A stretch of DNA of 37,789 bases from Faeciplasma sp045660445 (GCA_045660445.1 JAZRDR010000014.1:1-37789); one strand, 5' to 3'; shown: positions 13,199-21,476, counted from the stretch's first letter. The notes: generated by a model not told the origin, from the letters alone. Translations and numbers: made by a program.

Positions 13199-14551
13199 TC
13201 AGACTACGCCCTGAGCCTTCATAGCTTCAGCAACCTTCAAGAAGCCTGCGATGTTAGCGCCTGCAACAAGGTCACCTTCCATGCCGTATTCCTTAGCAGC
13301 CTTGACAGAGCTATTGAAGATGTTCTTCATGATGCCCTTAAGCTTTTCGTCAACTTCTTCAGCGGTCCAGCTGTAACGCATGGAGTTCTGGCTCATTTCA
13401 AGGCCGGAAACTGCAACACCGCCTGCGTTAACTGCCTTAGAAGGAGCAACTACAACGCCGTTTTCCTTAAGATATGCCATTGCCTCGTTAGTGGTGGGCA
13501 TATTGGAAACTTCAACATAATACTTAATGCCGTTAGCAACGATCTTCTTAGCTTCTTCCATGCCAACTTCGTTTTGTGTTGCACAAGGCATGATGATATC
13601 AACCTTTTCGCCCCAAGGCTTTTCACCCTTGAAGAAGGGAACGCCAAACTTATCAGCATAATCTTCAACACGGTTTCTGTTAGAGTTACGCATTTCAACC
13701 ATAAAGTCGATCTTTTCCTGAGTTGCAATACCGTCCTTATCATAGATATAACCGTCAGGTCCGGAGAGGGTTACAACCTTACCGCCAAGTTCGTTAACCT
13801 TAATTGCAGTACCCCAAGCAACGTTTCCGAAGCCGGAGATTGCAAATGTCTTGCCCTTGATATCTTCGCCAAGATACTTGAGCATTTCAACAGTATAGTA
13901 TACAGCGCCGAATCCGGTTGCTTCAGGACGGATAAGAGAACCGCCGTAAGGAAGTCCCTTACCGGTGAGAACGCCGGTGAATTCATTTCTGATTCTCTTG
14001 TACTGGCCGTACATATAACCAACTTCTCTTGCACCTACGCCGATGTCACCTGCAGGAACGTCGGTATCAGCACCGATATGCTTGCAAAGCTCAGTCATAA
14101 GGCTCTGGCAGAAGCGCATGATCTCTGCATCAGACTTGCCCTTGGGGTCAAAGTCAGAGCCGCCCTTGCCGCCGCCCATAGGAAGACCTGTTAAGGAGTT
14201 TTTGAAAGTCTGTTCAAAGCCCAAGAACTTCATGATAGAAGCGTTTACAGAAGGATGGAAACGCATACCGCCCTTATAGGGGCCGATTGCAGAGTTGAAC
14301 TGAATTCTGAATCCTCTGTTAACCTGGGGGTTGCCGTTATCATCAAGCCACGGAACGCGGAAGATGATCTGTCTTTCAGGCTCGCACATTCTTTCAACAA
14401 CACCTGCAGCAACTAAGTCAGGACGCTTTTCGATTACGGGTTCAAGGCTGGACAAAACCTCTTCAACAGCCTGCTGGAATTCGGGTTCGTTGGGATTACG
14501 CTTGCAAACGTCAGCATAGACCTTTTGCAAGTATTCATTAGTAAGTTTCAT
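13199..14551 (-). CDS. gdhA: Glutamate dehydrogenase
   Basis: 450 residues, the normal length of the hexameric enzyme, which interconverts glutamate and 2-oxoglutarate plus ammonia with NAD(P). The glutamate-binding region contains GPYKGGMRFHPSV, the catalytic lysine loop is GLPMGGGKGGSDFDPKGKS, and the nucleotide-binding fold has ISGFGNVAWG. The AVNAGGVAVSGLEMSQN segment is the usual C-terminal signature. The start has AGGAGG upstream, and a promoter lies at 14629-14656. It is monocistronic, with a structured repeat and a terminator downstream. The cofactor choice (NADP or NAD) cannot be settled by eye. Confidence 0.97.
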   Translation of the reverse strand: MKLTNEYLQKVYADVCKRNPNEPEFQQAVEEVLSSLEPVIEKRPDLVAAGVVERMCEPERQIIFRVPWLDDNGNPQVNRGFRIQFNSAIGPYKGGMRFHPSVNASIMKFLGFEQTFKNSLTGLPMGGGKGGSDFDPKGKSDAEIMRFCQSLMTELCKHIGADTDVPAGDIGVGAREVGYMYGQYKRIRNEFTGVLTGKGLPYGGSLIRPEATGFGAVYYTVEMLKYLGEDIKGKTFAISGFGNVAWGTAIKVNELGGKVVTLSGPDGYIYDKDGIATQEKIDFMVEMRNSNRNRVEDYADKFGVPFFKGEKPWGEKVDIIMPCATQNEVGMEEAKKIVANGIKYYVEVSNMPTTNEAMAYLKENGVVVAPSKAVNAGGVAVSGLEMSQNSMRYSWTAEEVDEKLKGIMKNIFNSSVKAAKEYGMEGDLVAGANIAGFLKVAEAMKAQGVV

Positions 14552-14628
14552 TATGATGTCCTCCTGTTTATGTAGGGATTCGCTAGTCTTATCGATTTAG
14601 CGTTTTAAAACAATAATGTTATATGAAC

Positions 14629-14656
14629 AGTATATCACAAGATATGAATTTTGCAA
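14629..14656 (-). promoter_or_regulatory. gdhA promoter
   Basis: TTGCAA (14651-14656) and TATACT (14629-14634) on the minus strand with 16 bp between, about 75 bp before the start codon. Confidence 0.6.
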
Positions 14657-14766
14657 GAGTTGTTTGTGAAAATTTCAGAAAAAACCATTTTTATGTCTAA
14701 AATTGAACAAAGATTTATTAAATCTGACTAACCAAGCCCGTTAAAGTTTCAAATTTGCAAGCAGGG

Positions 14767-14795
14767 TTGCCAACATTAAATATGTTTGATATAAT
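14767..14795 (+). promoter_or_regulatory. dtd promoter
   Basis: TTGCCA (14767-14772) and TATAAT (14790-14795) with a 17-bp spacer, about 30 bp before the dtd start. Confidence 0.75.
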
Positions 14796-14825
14796 AAACT
14801 AAGCACTTAGCGGAGGTTTTTAAAA

Positions 14826-15266
14826 ATGAAGGCAGTTATACAGCGCGTCACACGCGCGAGCGTGACAGTTGACGGAAATATAGTTGGTAAAATTGGCAAA
14901 GGATATTTGGTGCTTTTTGGAGTTGGCGAGGGTGACACAAGAGCCGACTGCGACAGACTTGCGGCAAAGCTTATCAAGCTTAGAATATTCGAAGATGAAA
15001 ACGGAAAGACGAATCTTTCGATAAATGATGTTGGCGGTGAAATGCTTATCGTTTCGCAGTTCACGCTTTATGCAGACTGCTCGCACGGAAACCGACCGAG
15101 CTTTACTTTAGCCGGCAAGCCTGATCTTGCAAACGAGCTTTATGAATACTTCTGCGACAAGATAAGTGAAAGCGGAATTAACGTGCAAAAGGGCATTTTT
15201 GGTGCAGACATGAAGGTTGAGCTTTTGAACGACGGTCCGTTTACTATCGTTTTGGAAGGTATTTGA
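14826..15266 (+). CDS. dtd: D-aminoacyl-tRNA deacylase
   Basis: 146 residues, full length for the DTD family, which frees tRNA from mischarged D-amino acids and glycine. Both active-site signatures are present: SQFTLYADCSHGNRPSF (the SQFTL motif) and NDGPFTIVLE (the NxGPxT motif). The first strand MKAVIQRVTRASVTVDG is also typical. GGAGG lies eight bases before the ATG. It is the first gene of a short plus-strand group and is separated from the ArsC-like gene by the second structured repeat. Confidence 0.96.
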   Translation: MKAVIQRVTRASVTVDGNIVGKIGKGYLVLFGVGEGDTRADCDRLAAKLIKLRIFEDENGKTNLSINDVGGEMLIVSQFTLYADCSHGNRPSFTLAGKPDLANELYEYFCDKISESGINVQKGIFGADMKVELLNDGPFTIVLEGI

Positions 15267-15277
15267 CAACTGCAAGG

Positions 15278-15333
15278 CGGCGAGCGTGGAAGCGCGCCTG
15301 CGCGAATGCGCAGAGTGCGGTTTCGTGCGAGCC
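15278..15333. repeat. GC-rich structured intergenic repeat, copy 2
   Basis: Arms GCGTGGAA/TTTCGTGC (15284-15291 with 15321-15328) and GCGC/GTGC surround a CTGCGC/GCGCAG stem with a GAAT loop (15298-15313). It matches copy 1 at 13139 in the arms; only the inner stem is replaced, with pairing kept. It lies between dtd and the ArsC-like gene. Confidence 0.75.
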
Positions 15334-15362
15334 GTGACTCTCTATTATATTAGGAGGATATG

Positions 15363-15704
15363 ATGAACATTCAGATTTTTGCAAAGAACAAGTGCTTTGA
15401 TTCGAAAAAGGCACAAAGATGGTTTAAGGAACGCGGAATTAAGTTCCAACTTGTTGACCTTAGCTCTAAAGGTATGAGCAAAGGCGAGATCGACAGCGTT
15501 ATAAGAGCTGTTGGATCGCTGGATTCGATAATCGATTATAATGCAAAATCAAGTGATGCAACACTTTTAAAATATTTGGGAAGTGAACAGGCAAAGCTTG
15601 AAAAGCTTTTGGATAACCCCTCGCTGATTAAAAGCCCTATCGTTCGAAACGGCAAGCAGGCAACCGTGGGTTATTGCCCTGAAGTTTGGGAGGGATGGGA
15701 ATAA
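15363..15704 (+). CDS. ArsC/Spx-family thioredoxin-fold protein
   Basis: 113 residues starting MNIQIFAKNKCFDSKKAQRW. This is the arsenate reductase-like (ArsC/Spx/YusI) fold: the single redox cysteine C11 sits in a CFDS motif where CxxC/S is expected, followed by the family helices and a terminal SPIVRNGKQATVGY strand pair with the usual cis-Pro region. Spx-like regulators and arsenate reductases both belong here. The single cysteine and the absence of ars genes make arsenate reduction uncertain. The second of two adjacent ATGs (15363) is better spaced from AGGAGG. The next small gene overlaps its stop. Confidence 0.82.
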   Translation: MNIQIFAKNKCFDSKKAQRWFKERGIKFQLVDLSSKGMSKGEIDSVIRAVGSLDSIIDYNAKSSDATLLKYLGSEQAKLEKLLDNPSLIKSPIVRNGKQATVGYCPEVWEGWE

Positions 15705-15823
15705 TGCCGACTTGGATGTATGCAGTTATTGCAGTTCTTCCGATAACTGCCTTTTGGACAGCTTATCGGATATTTAAAATTTTAGAGAAAAGAAGCAACT
15801 CAAAACAAAACGAAGATGAATAA
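15704..15823 (+). CDS. 39-residue single-pass membrane peptide
   Basis: A short frame starting at the ATG that overlaps the ArsC-like stop by one base (TAATG). It begins MPTWMYAVIAVLPITAFWTA, one hydrophobic helix, followed by a basic and polar tail (YRIFKILEKRSNSKQNEDE). GGGAGGGATGGGA upstream can serve as a ribosome binding site. A strong terminator follows its stop by three bases. The coupling, membrane character and fit to the terminator support a real gene, but no homologue is known to me. Confidence 0.6.
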   Translation: MPTWMYAVIAVLPITAFWTAYRIFKILEKRSNSKQNEDE

Positions 15824-15826
15824 AAT

Positions 15827-15856
15827 CAGCCCGAAAGGATCTCTCCTCTCGGGCTG
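15827..15856. terminator. Bidirectional terminator
   Basis: CAGCCCGA/TCGGGCTG with an inner AGGA/TCCT stem and TCTC loop; T-rich flanks. It separates the convergent plus-strand group and the GH43 gene. Confidence 0.85.
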
Positions 15857-15869
15857 TTGTTATATAGAT

Positions 15870-17297
15870 TTATCTATCAAATGTGAACTTATCGAATGTT
15901 GCAACTGTGTCTTCAGCCTCTGAAACGAACTCGAAGTATACAGCGTGCTTGCCGATCACTGCATCGCACAAGGGAGCTGTCTTTGTGGTTTCGCCCTTTG
16001 CGTAATTAAGGGTTGCAACCACCTTGCCCTTATAATCATCAATGCGAACGTTAACAGTCAAATCAGCCTCAGCTGTGATGTCAGCAGTAACGGTTGCGGG
16101 AGTGTTTGCGCCAAACTGCAAATATCTGAAGCCAACAGTTGTGCCGTCTGTGATGTCCATGATGGGAGCGGAAACAGTATCGACCTGCTCATAAACAGGA
16201 GCGACATATGCACGCTTCTTGCTGCCATAGATATGGCAAGCATAGCCTGCGGAAATGATCTTATAAGCATCAAGACCGTTGATGTGAGCACCCTGAGAGG
16301 TCATCTCGACAGGCTTGGAGGAAACGGGCTCACCATCAACATATGTAATATCACCGATGAAGATCTTGCCGTTCTTGTCCATGGCAACGTCAACGGGTTC
16401 GAGCATTGCCTGACGGGAATATTCGTTCAAGCCTGTCTGACGGTGATAGAAGATATACCACTTGCCATTTACCTGCATCAAGCTTCCGTGGTTGTTACCC
16501 CACTGATAAGTCATTGTGCCGCTACCGTCTTCGTTCTTCAAGATCTCGCCGCCGTTGAAGCTGATGTCGCCTGCAAATTCATAACCGTCAAGAGGGCTAT
16601 CACTTACAGCATAAGAAAGGAAGCCGTTGCAGTCAAAGTCGATTCCGAGTTCGGGAACGGGAACGTTGACACGGCGGGAATATACGTATACATACTTGCC
16701 GTTAATTTTTCTGGGTGAGGAAGCCTCGAAGAAGCTTGCTACAAGGTCCAAATGACCGTCTTCTCTTGCCCAGGGAGCATCGCAGTGGCCCAAAGGATGA
16801 GCGCGGTATGTACCCTCCTTAATAGTGGCCATATCGTCATTAAGCTCTGCACAATGAGAGCCGCAGAAGCCCCAAAAAGCATAAACTCCGCCGTCATCAT
16901 CAACTAAGATGCCCGGATCAAAGCCAAGATCGGTTTTTACGGGATTTGTGAAAGGACCGGCAGGATTTTTACTGGTTGCAACCATAATTCTTGAGCCCTG
17001 ACCCTCTGCTGCGTAAAGATAGAAGGTGTCGCCTTTCTGAACGCAGTCGGGCGCATAAAGAATGCTTCCATCGGTAGAGGTGTAGCAAACGCCGTGATAA
17101 GTCCAGTTAGTCAAATCGTCAACAGGTGCGCTCCAAACAACCTGATCGGGGCCGCAATATTGAGTTTTGGCAATATCGTGAGAGCCATAAACATAAACTC
17201 TCTTTTCGCCGTTATATTCAAAAACTCTGGGTTCGCCATCCGGCACGTGTTCCCAAAGGGGCATATAGGGGTTTGCGCCCTTGATATACTCTTTCAT
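15870..17297 (-). CDS. Glycoside hydrolase family 43 (arabinofuranosidase/xylosidase type)
   Basis: 475 residues, no signal peptide, so cytoplasmic. A five-bladed beta-propeller is expected in residues 1-320. The GH43 catalytic triad is visible: base D20 in EHVPDGEPRVF, pKa-setting D127 in FDPGILVDDDG, and acid E191 in FFEASSPRKI. Residues about 345-475 form a beta-sandwich like a carbohydrate-binding module (VGFRYLQFGANTPATVTADI). GH43 enzymes cut arabinose or xylose residues from short plant-xylan or arabinan oligosaccharides. The start is the ATG at 17297 with GGAGG eight bases upstream; a longer upstream extension was rejected. A palindromic operator lies on its promoter. Confidence 0.88.
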   Translation of the reverse strand: MKEYIKGANPYMPLWEHVPDGEPRVFEYNGEKRVYVYGSHDIAKTQYCGPDQVVWSAPVDDLTNWTYHGVCYTSTDGSILYAPDCVQKGDTFYLYAAEGQGSRIMVATSKNPAGPFTNPVKTDLGFDPGILVDDDGGVYAFWGFCGSHCAELNDDMATIKEGTYRAHPLGHCDAPWAREDGHLDLVASFFEASSPRKINGKYVYVYSRRVNVPVPELGIDFDCNGFLSYAVSDSPLDGYEFAGDISFNGGEILKNEDGSGTMTYQWGNNHGSLMQVNGKWYIFYHRQTGLNEYSRQAMLEPVDVAMDKNGKIFIGDITYVDGEPVSSKPVEMTSQGAHINGLDAYKIISAGYACHIYGSKKRAYVAPVYEQVDTVSAPIMDITDGTTVGFRYLQFGANTPATVTADITAEADLTVNVRIDDYKGKVVATLNYAKGETTKTAPLCDAVIGKHAVYFEFVSEAEDTVATFDKFTFDR

Positions 17298-17331
17298 AGT
17301 TAAAACCTCCACTAAACAATGATTCCAAATA

Positions 17332-17383
17332 TTAAGCAGAATTTGCTTAACATAATAATAGCATATCAACGTCTTCATTGCAA
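17332..17383 (-). promoter_or_regulatory. GH43 promoter with palindromic operators
   Basis: TTGCAA (17378-17383) and TATTAT (17355-17360) on the minus strand, 17 bp apart. A perfect palindrome TTAAGCA-N5-TGCTTAA (17332-17350) covers the expected transcription start, and TTGCAATTGCAA (17378-17389) overlaps the -35. Sugar-responsive repression is likely. Confidence 0.65.
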
Positions 17384-17414
17384 TTGCAAAAAAGATAAAA
17401 ATCTTGTAGCGTAT

Positions 17415-17443
17415 TTGACTTTGTGCAAGGTTTATAATATAAT
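17415..17443 (+). promoter_or_regulatory. ppa promoter
   Basis: TTGACT (17415-17420) and TATAAT (17438-17443), 17-bp spacer, about 35 bp before the start codon. Confidence 0.8.
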
Positions 17444-17477
17444 TTTTAAAAAGATCATTTTGAAAGGACGGGAATTT

Positions 17478-18008
17478 ATGAACATTTGGCATGATATCAG
17501 CCCAAAGAGAATCAGCGAAGACGATTTCATGGCGGTTATTGAGATACAGAAGGGCTCAAAATGCAAATATGAGCTTGATAAGGACACGGGCACATTAAGG
17601 CTTGACCGCGTTTTGTACACTTCGACTCACTATCCTGCGAACTATGGCTTTATTCCAAGAACCTATGCCGACGACCTTGACCCGTTGGACGTTTTGGTGC
17701 TTTGCTCTGAAAGCATCGTTCCCTTGACGCTTGTAAGATGCTATCCTATCGGGGTTATCTCGATGAAGGACAACGGTAGAAACGACGAAAAGATCGTTTG
17801 CATCCCATTTAACGACCCGACTTATAATTCATATACCGATATTTCTCAGATACCTAAGCACATTTATGATGAGATGTCCCACTTCTTTAGAGTTTATAAG
17901 GAGCTTGAGGGCAAAGAGACCGTTGTTAACGAGGTTTCGGGTGCCGAAAAGGCAAAGGAGATCATCCGCGCGGCAATGGAGGGTTATATCGAGAGCTATT
18001 GTAAATAA
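17478..18008 (+). CDS. ppa: Inorganic pyrophosphatase (class I)
   Basis: 176 residues, the usual size of soluble family I pyrophosphatase, which hydrolyses pyrophosphate to phosphate and drives biosynthetic reactions. The metal-binding signature appears as DDLDPLDVLVL, and the earlier KYELDKDTGTLRLDRVL and YPANYGFIPRTYA segments are characteristic. The start ATG 17478 was chosen over an upstream in-frame extension because it is preceded by GAAAGGACGGG at normal distance and a consensus promoter. It is a single-gene unit ending at a strong terminator. Confidence 0.96.
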   Translation: MNIWHDISPKRISEDDFMAVIEIQKGSKCKYELDKDTGTLRLDRVLYTSTHYPANYGFIPRTYADDLDPLDVLVLCSESIVPLTLVRCYPIGVISMKDNGRNDEKIVCIPFNDPTYNSYTDISQIPKHIYDEMSHFFRVYKELEGKETVVNEVSGAEKAKEIIRAAMEGYIESYCK

Positions 18009-18040
18009 AAAAATCCCCCTCGAATTGAGGGGGATTTTTT
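18008..18040. terminator. Bidirectional terminator between ppa and DHHW gene
   Basis: A perfect 14-bp stem AAAAAATCCCCCTC/GAGGGGGATTTTTT with a GAATT loop. Poly-T follows on both strands. Confidence 0.92.
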
Positions 18041-19143
18041 TATTGCATTATAGTTTCGCTGTTGTTAAGAACAAGGGTGCTATAAAGGAACAAAACGTCG
18101 CAGTTTTCAAAATCGATAAATCTGGGAAGAATTACACTTTGAATGTATCTGATATCCACGACTGTTACCTTAGCATAGGCCTCGGAGAAGAAAGGAGCAA
18201 TTGCCGAACCGAAGGAATCGCGGAAGATAACAAGCTCTTTATCTGTTTCAGCATTGGGATTCTCAATAGTTACAAGCGAGAGCGAACCGCCAAGGAACAT
18301 TTCATAAGGATCTCTTCCGGTGGATTTCTCGATAACATACATCTCCATGTCCTTTGAATTCTGATAGTCGTATACGACACAGTTTTCAAGTGTTGGGTTG
18401 GTGAGGTATGTTAAAGTATCGGTCTTAACGGGCAGAGCAAGCTGGCCGTAGTATACGCCCTTAAATTCACCATCGACAGACTTTTCTTCATATTCAGCAT
18501 CCAAGGTTACACCCATTTGAGAAGCCAAGTGCTTGGCAACATCATAAATCTCCTCCTGCTTCCAGTGGGTATCGGTTTTATAGTAGTCCGAAATTTCAAG
18601 AAGCGAGGTGATGTCGATATACTGCATATCGGGTGTGGTTTCCTTAAGATCTGCGATGAGAGCTTCGTAATCAAGAGCCAAGTGTCCGCTTTCATCAGCA
18701 AGGAAGAAGTTCTTATCAGGAATAACGCTTATATAAGCATTCACGTTTTTGTTAGCCATAAAGCGATTATAGATGTTTGTGAAGATTCCACCCGCACGGG
18801 TTACGGAATCCTTTTTATAAGGATATTCAGCCTTGGTGATATAACCATCGTGAAGGTAAAGATCGTTATTTTCAAGCTGTCCCATACCGTAAAACGCAAC
18901 TGCGGACTTTATGGTTCTAAAGCCGTCGCGGAACGGGAACTGATCGAGTGTGTAATCCTCGAACTCGGACATGAATTTGCCCGAGAGAATGGTGCTAACG
19001 CTAAGTTCGGGGGCTTGATCTAACTGTCGGCGCTCGGTTTCAGAGTAAGCGTCTGCAGGCTTTATAAGACAAAAAGCAAAGAAGCCGAAGACGATCACCG
19101 ACATGAGCGAAACGGTTACGATATTTTTGATTTTATCAGTCAT
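18040..19143 (-). CDS. DHHW/AlgJ-like cell-surface acetyltransferase partner
   Basis: 367 residues. One N-terminal membrane helix (residues 7-28) anchors an extracytoplasmic domain. The SGNH-like acyl-transfer motifs are present in the order seen in DHHW/AlgJ/AlgX proteins: DTHW (in YYKTDTHWKQEEIY) and FRDSFGSAIAPF near the end; ERRQLDQAPELS at the start is also typical. These proteins take an acyl group delivered by an MBOAT partner and put it on a secreted polysaccharide. It lies 12 bases after the MBOAT gene, so the two form an operon. The polysaccharide is unknown. Confidence 0.87.
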   Translation of the reverse strand: MTDKIKNIVTVSLMSVIVFGFFAFCLIKPADAYSETERRQLDQAPELSVSTILSGKFMSEFEDYTLDQFPFRDGFRTIKSAVAFYGMGQLENNDLYLHDGYITKAEYPYKKDSVTRAGGIFTNIYNRFMANKNVNAYISVIPDKNFFLADESGHLALDYEALIADLKETTPDMQYIDITSLLEISDYYKTDTHWKQEEIYDVAKHLASQMGVTLDAEYEEKSVDGEFKGVYYGQLALPVKTDTLTYLTNPTLENCVVYDYQNSKDMEMYVIEKSTGRDPYEMFLGGSLSLVTIENPNAETDKELVIFRDSFGSAIAPFFSEAYAKVTVVDIRYIQSVILPRFIDFENCDVLFLYSTLVLNNSETIMQ

Positions 19144-19155
19144 ACTATCCCCTCC

Positions 19156-20556
19156 TTAGAATCTGAAGTATAAGAACGGGTTGAATGAACCATCGACCAA
19201 GAATGCAGTGCAAACAACGAGCAAAACAGCAAGCGCAACAGGCTCGATAATATTGACTATCTTTGCAGTCTTTTCGCCGGTTGCAAGGCGAGCGCAAACA
19301 TTCTTGACAAGAGGAGTTGAGCCGATGATACCGATTATAAGCATCGGAGCGTAGCTTCTTAAGTAATAGAAGAATTCATCGGAAACGAAGCCCTTAGCAC
19401 CAATGCCGAACATTCCGCCGACATATTGGAAGGCTTCGGTCAGATTATTCGAGTTGAAGATGACAAAGCTTATCAAAACGAAGAACATGACGTATACGTG
19501 ATTAAATATCTTTAACTTTTTAAGCTTATCCAAAAGCCAGAGCTTTTCAACGACAAGGAGAATTGCAAAATAGAGACCCCATAAAATGAAGTTCCATTCA
19601 GCACCGTGCCAGAAGCCGGTAAGTGCCCAAACAACAAAGATGTTAAAGAACCATCTGGGTTTGGAAACACGGTTACCTCCAAGCGGGATGTATACATAAT
19701 CGCGGAACCAAGAGCCCAAGGACATATGCCAACGGCGCCAGAATTCGGTTACGGAAGAAGATACAAACGGATGATCGAAGTTTTCGATGAAATCGAATCC
19801 GAATATTTTGCCGATACCGATTGCCATATCGCTGTATCCCGAGAAGTCGAAATAGATATGCAAAGCAAATGCGACAGCATAGAGCCAATAGAACATTACG
19901 GTTTTCTCGTTAGATGCTTTAAAGATGTCGCAAAGCTCGCCCAAGGTGTTGGCTATAAGTATCTTTTTGCCAAAGCCGACCATAAATCTTCTGATACCAA
20001 GAGCAACGTAAGAAAGCGAATGCTTTCTTGTTTCGAGCTGAAGTGCGATATCAGAGTATCTTACGATAGGGCCTGCAATGAGCTGAGGGAACATAGTTAC
20101 ATATGCACCAAAGCTGATGATGTTCTTTTGTGCAGGAACGTCGGCACGGTAAACGTCGATGATATAGCTTACTATCTGGAAGGTATAGAAGCTGATACCG
20201 ATGGGAAGTGCAATCTGAAGCATATTTACGCTTATTCCAGTTAGTGCTGTGAAGTTTGCAACAAAGAAGTTAGCGTATTTAAAATATCCCAAGAAGGCAA
20301 GGCAAATCGCCACGGCAGATATCATAAACGTCTTTTTCCAAGCCTTTTTCTTTGCTTTCTCGATAAGAAGTCCCGAAGCGTATCCGATAGCGATGGTTAC
20401 AGCCATAAGGATAACGTATTTAGGTTCACCCCAAGCATAGAAAACAAGGCTGGAAATGAGAATTACAAAGTTTTTAAGCTTTTTAGGTGCTGCCATGTAT
20501 AACAAAAGCACACATGGCAGGAAATAGTATAGAAAAGGTATGCTAGAAAACAACAT
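19156..20556 (-). CDS. MBOAT-family O-acyltransferase (AlgI/DltB-like)
   Basis: 466 residues with about 11 membrane helices. The conserved MBOAT block is intact: EFWRRWHMSLGSWFRDYVYI followed by PLGGNR, and the catalytic histidine H317 in TGFWHGAEWNF. In AlgI- and DltB-type proteins the acyl group is passed across the membrane to an extracytoplasmic partner, here most likely the DHHW protein encoded next. GGAGG lies nine bases before ATG 20556. It follows the lipoprotein gene by 60 bases and may share its promoter. Confidence 0.92.
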   Translation of the reverse strand: MLFSSIPFLYYFLPCVLLLYMAAPKKLKNFVILISSLVFYAWGEPKYVILMAVTIAIGYASGLLIEKAKKKAWKKTFMISAVAICLAFLGYFKYANFFVANFTALTGISVNMLQIALPIGISFYTFQIVSYIIDVYRADVPAQKNIISFGAYVTMFPQLIAGPIVRYSDIALQLETRKHSLSYVALGIRRFMVGFGKKILIANTLGELCDIFKASNEKTVMFYWLYAVAFALHIYFDFSGYSDMAIGIGKIFGFDFIENFDHPFVSSSVTEFWRRWHMSLGSWFRDYVYIPLGGNRVSKPRWFFNIFVVWALTGFWHGAEWNFILWGLYFAILLVVEKLWLLDKLKKLKIFNHVYVMFFVLISFVIFNSNNLTEAFQYVGGMFGIGAKGFVSDEFFYYLRSYAPMLIIGIIGSTPLVKNVCARLATGEKTAKIVNIIEPVALAVLLVVCTAFLVDGSFNPFLYFRF

Positions 20557-20616
20557 ATTTATACACCTCCAAGTGTGCTTTGATAATTATTCAGTTTTTA
20601 CTAGCAAATCTTACAA

Positions 20617-21330
20617 TTAGATAGCTTCGTCGCAAACGACAACAGCATCTGCATAAGTAGATGTGATTGCATCCTTGAATGCGTTTGTGCTGTCAGCAAG
20701 ACCGAATGAAGCAACTACGAAGTTATCGATTTTGATGATAATATAACGTTCAGGGAAACCGCACATCCAGTTGTTATTTGCGATTCTGTCTTTAAGAGCT
20801 GCAGCAATAGTGTCAGCGTCAGCAGCATCGTTGAGTTCGAACGCAGAGAATGTACCGTTGTTCATGTTCATCATATTGAAGAAAACGCTAGCACTTGCAA
20901 GCTTTTCAATAGATTCTGCGGGGAAAAGTGTGATTGATGTAAGAGTGTCAACATCAGAAAGGTCGATTTTGCCGGGGCCGCTCTTAGGCATTTCGTAGGA
21001 AAATTCCTCGCCTGTTTCGGCGTCAGTTTCTGTTACTGTTTCTGTCTCATAGCTTGCAAAGTATCCCTTGATTTCTTCACCTGATGCAGCACCGAATGCA
21101 GGGGCAAGTGTTGTAAGGAAAGAATCAAACGACTTGTCAAGAAGAGCAGTTGCGCTTTCAGCAACAGGGGTCTTAACCTCGTCATTATTTTCAACGTTTT
21201 CTTCGCCGTTATTTTCAACGTTTGCGTTGTTTTCGTCATCAACATTGTTGTCGTTGTTATCGTTGTTGCCGCAAGCAACAAAGGTCAATGCCATTGCAAG
21301 AGCAAGCATTAATGCAAGAATCTTTTTCAT
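20617..21330 (-). CDS. Asparagine-rich secreted lipoprotein
   Basis: 237 residues. It starts MKKILALMLALAMALTFVAC with a lipobox (FVAC|G), so it is a lipoprotein exported and anchored outside. After the cysteine comes an Asn/Asp/Glu-rich linker (residues about 20-55), then a globular domain with two repeated-looking halves, including a stretch of ALKDRIANNNWMCGFPERYI that resembles DUF4358-type lipoproteins. ATG 21330 was selected (AAAGGAG eight bases upstream) over a longer frame without a leader. It has its own promoter with a leader hairpin. Its place before the O-acetylation pair suggests a surface role. Confidence 0.75.
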   Translation of the reverse strand: MKKILALMLALAMALTFVACGNNDNNDNNVDDENNANVENNGEENVENNDEVKTPVAESATALLDKSFDSFLTTLAPAFGAASGEEIKGYFASYETETVTETDAETGEEFSYEMPKSGPGKIDLSDVDTLTSITLFPAESIEKLASASVFFNMMNMNNGTFSAFELNDAADADTIAAALKDRIANNNWMCGFPERYIIIKIDNFVVASFGLADSTNAFKDAITSTYADAVVVCDEAI

Positions 21331-21371
21331 TTTAATTTCTCCTTTAATTTTAAATAAACATTTGTGATTTT

Positions 21372-21409
21372 GACTTGGAGGAAGTGCATGGAAACACATT
21401 TTCCAAGTC
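21372..21409 (-). promoter_or_regulatory. Leader hairpin of the lipoprotein gene
   Basis: GACTTGG/CCAAGTC arms (21372-21378 with 21403-21409) with further imperfect pairing inside. It is not followed by a T tract, so it is a stability or control hairpin rather than a terminator. Confidence 0.5.
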
Positions 21410-21447
21410 GTTAACTGTATAAATCGTTTTTTACACACGCAAAGTGA

Positions 21448-21476
21448 ATTATACCACATAAAGCTTTTCGAGTCAA
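21448..21476 (-). promoter_or_regulatory. Lipoprotein promoter
   Basis: TTGACT (21471-21476) and TATAAT (21448-21453), 17-bp spacer, on the minus strand. The transcript would have a leader of about 110 bases. Nothing else is recognised between 21477 and 21609. Confidence 0.75.

Noticed and set aside
13574..14194. 206-residue plus-strand frame
   Set aside because: Antisense shadow of gdhA.
15360..15362. First ATG of the ArsC-like gene
   Set aside because: Only two bases from AGGAGG; the next ATG at 15363 is better spaced.
15945..16718. 257-residue plus-strand frame
   Set aside because: Antisense shadow of the GH43 gene; composition follows codon bias of that gene.
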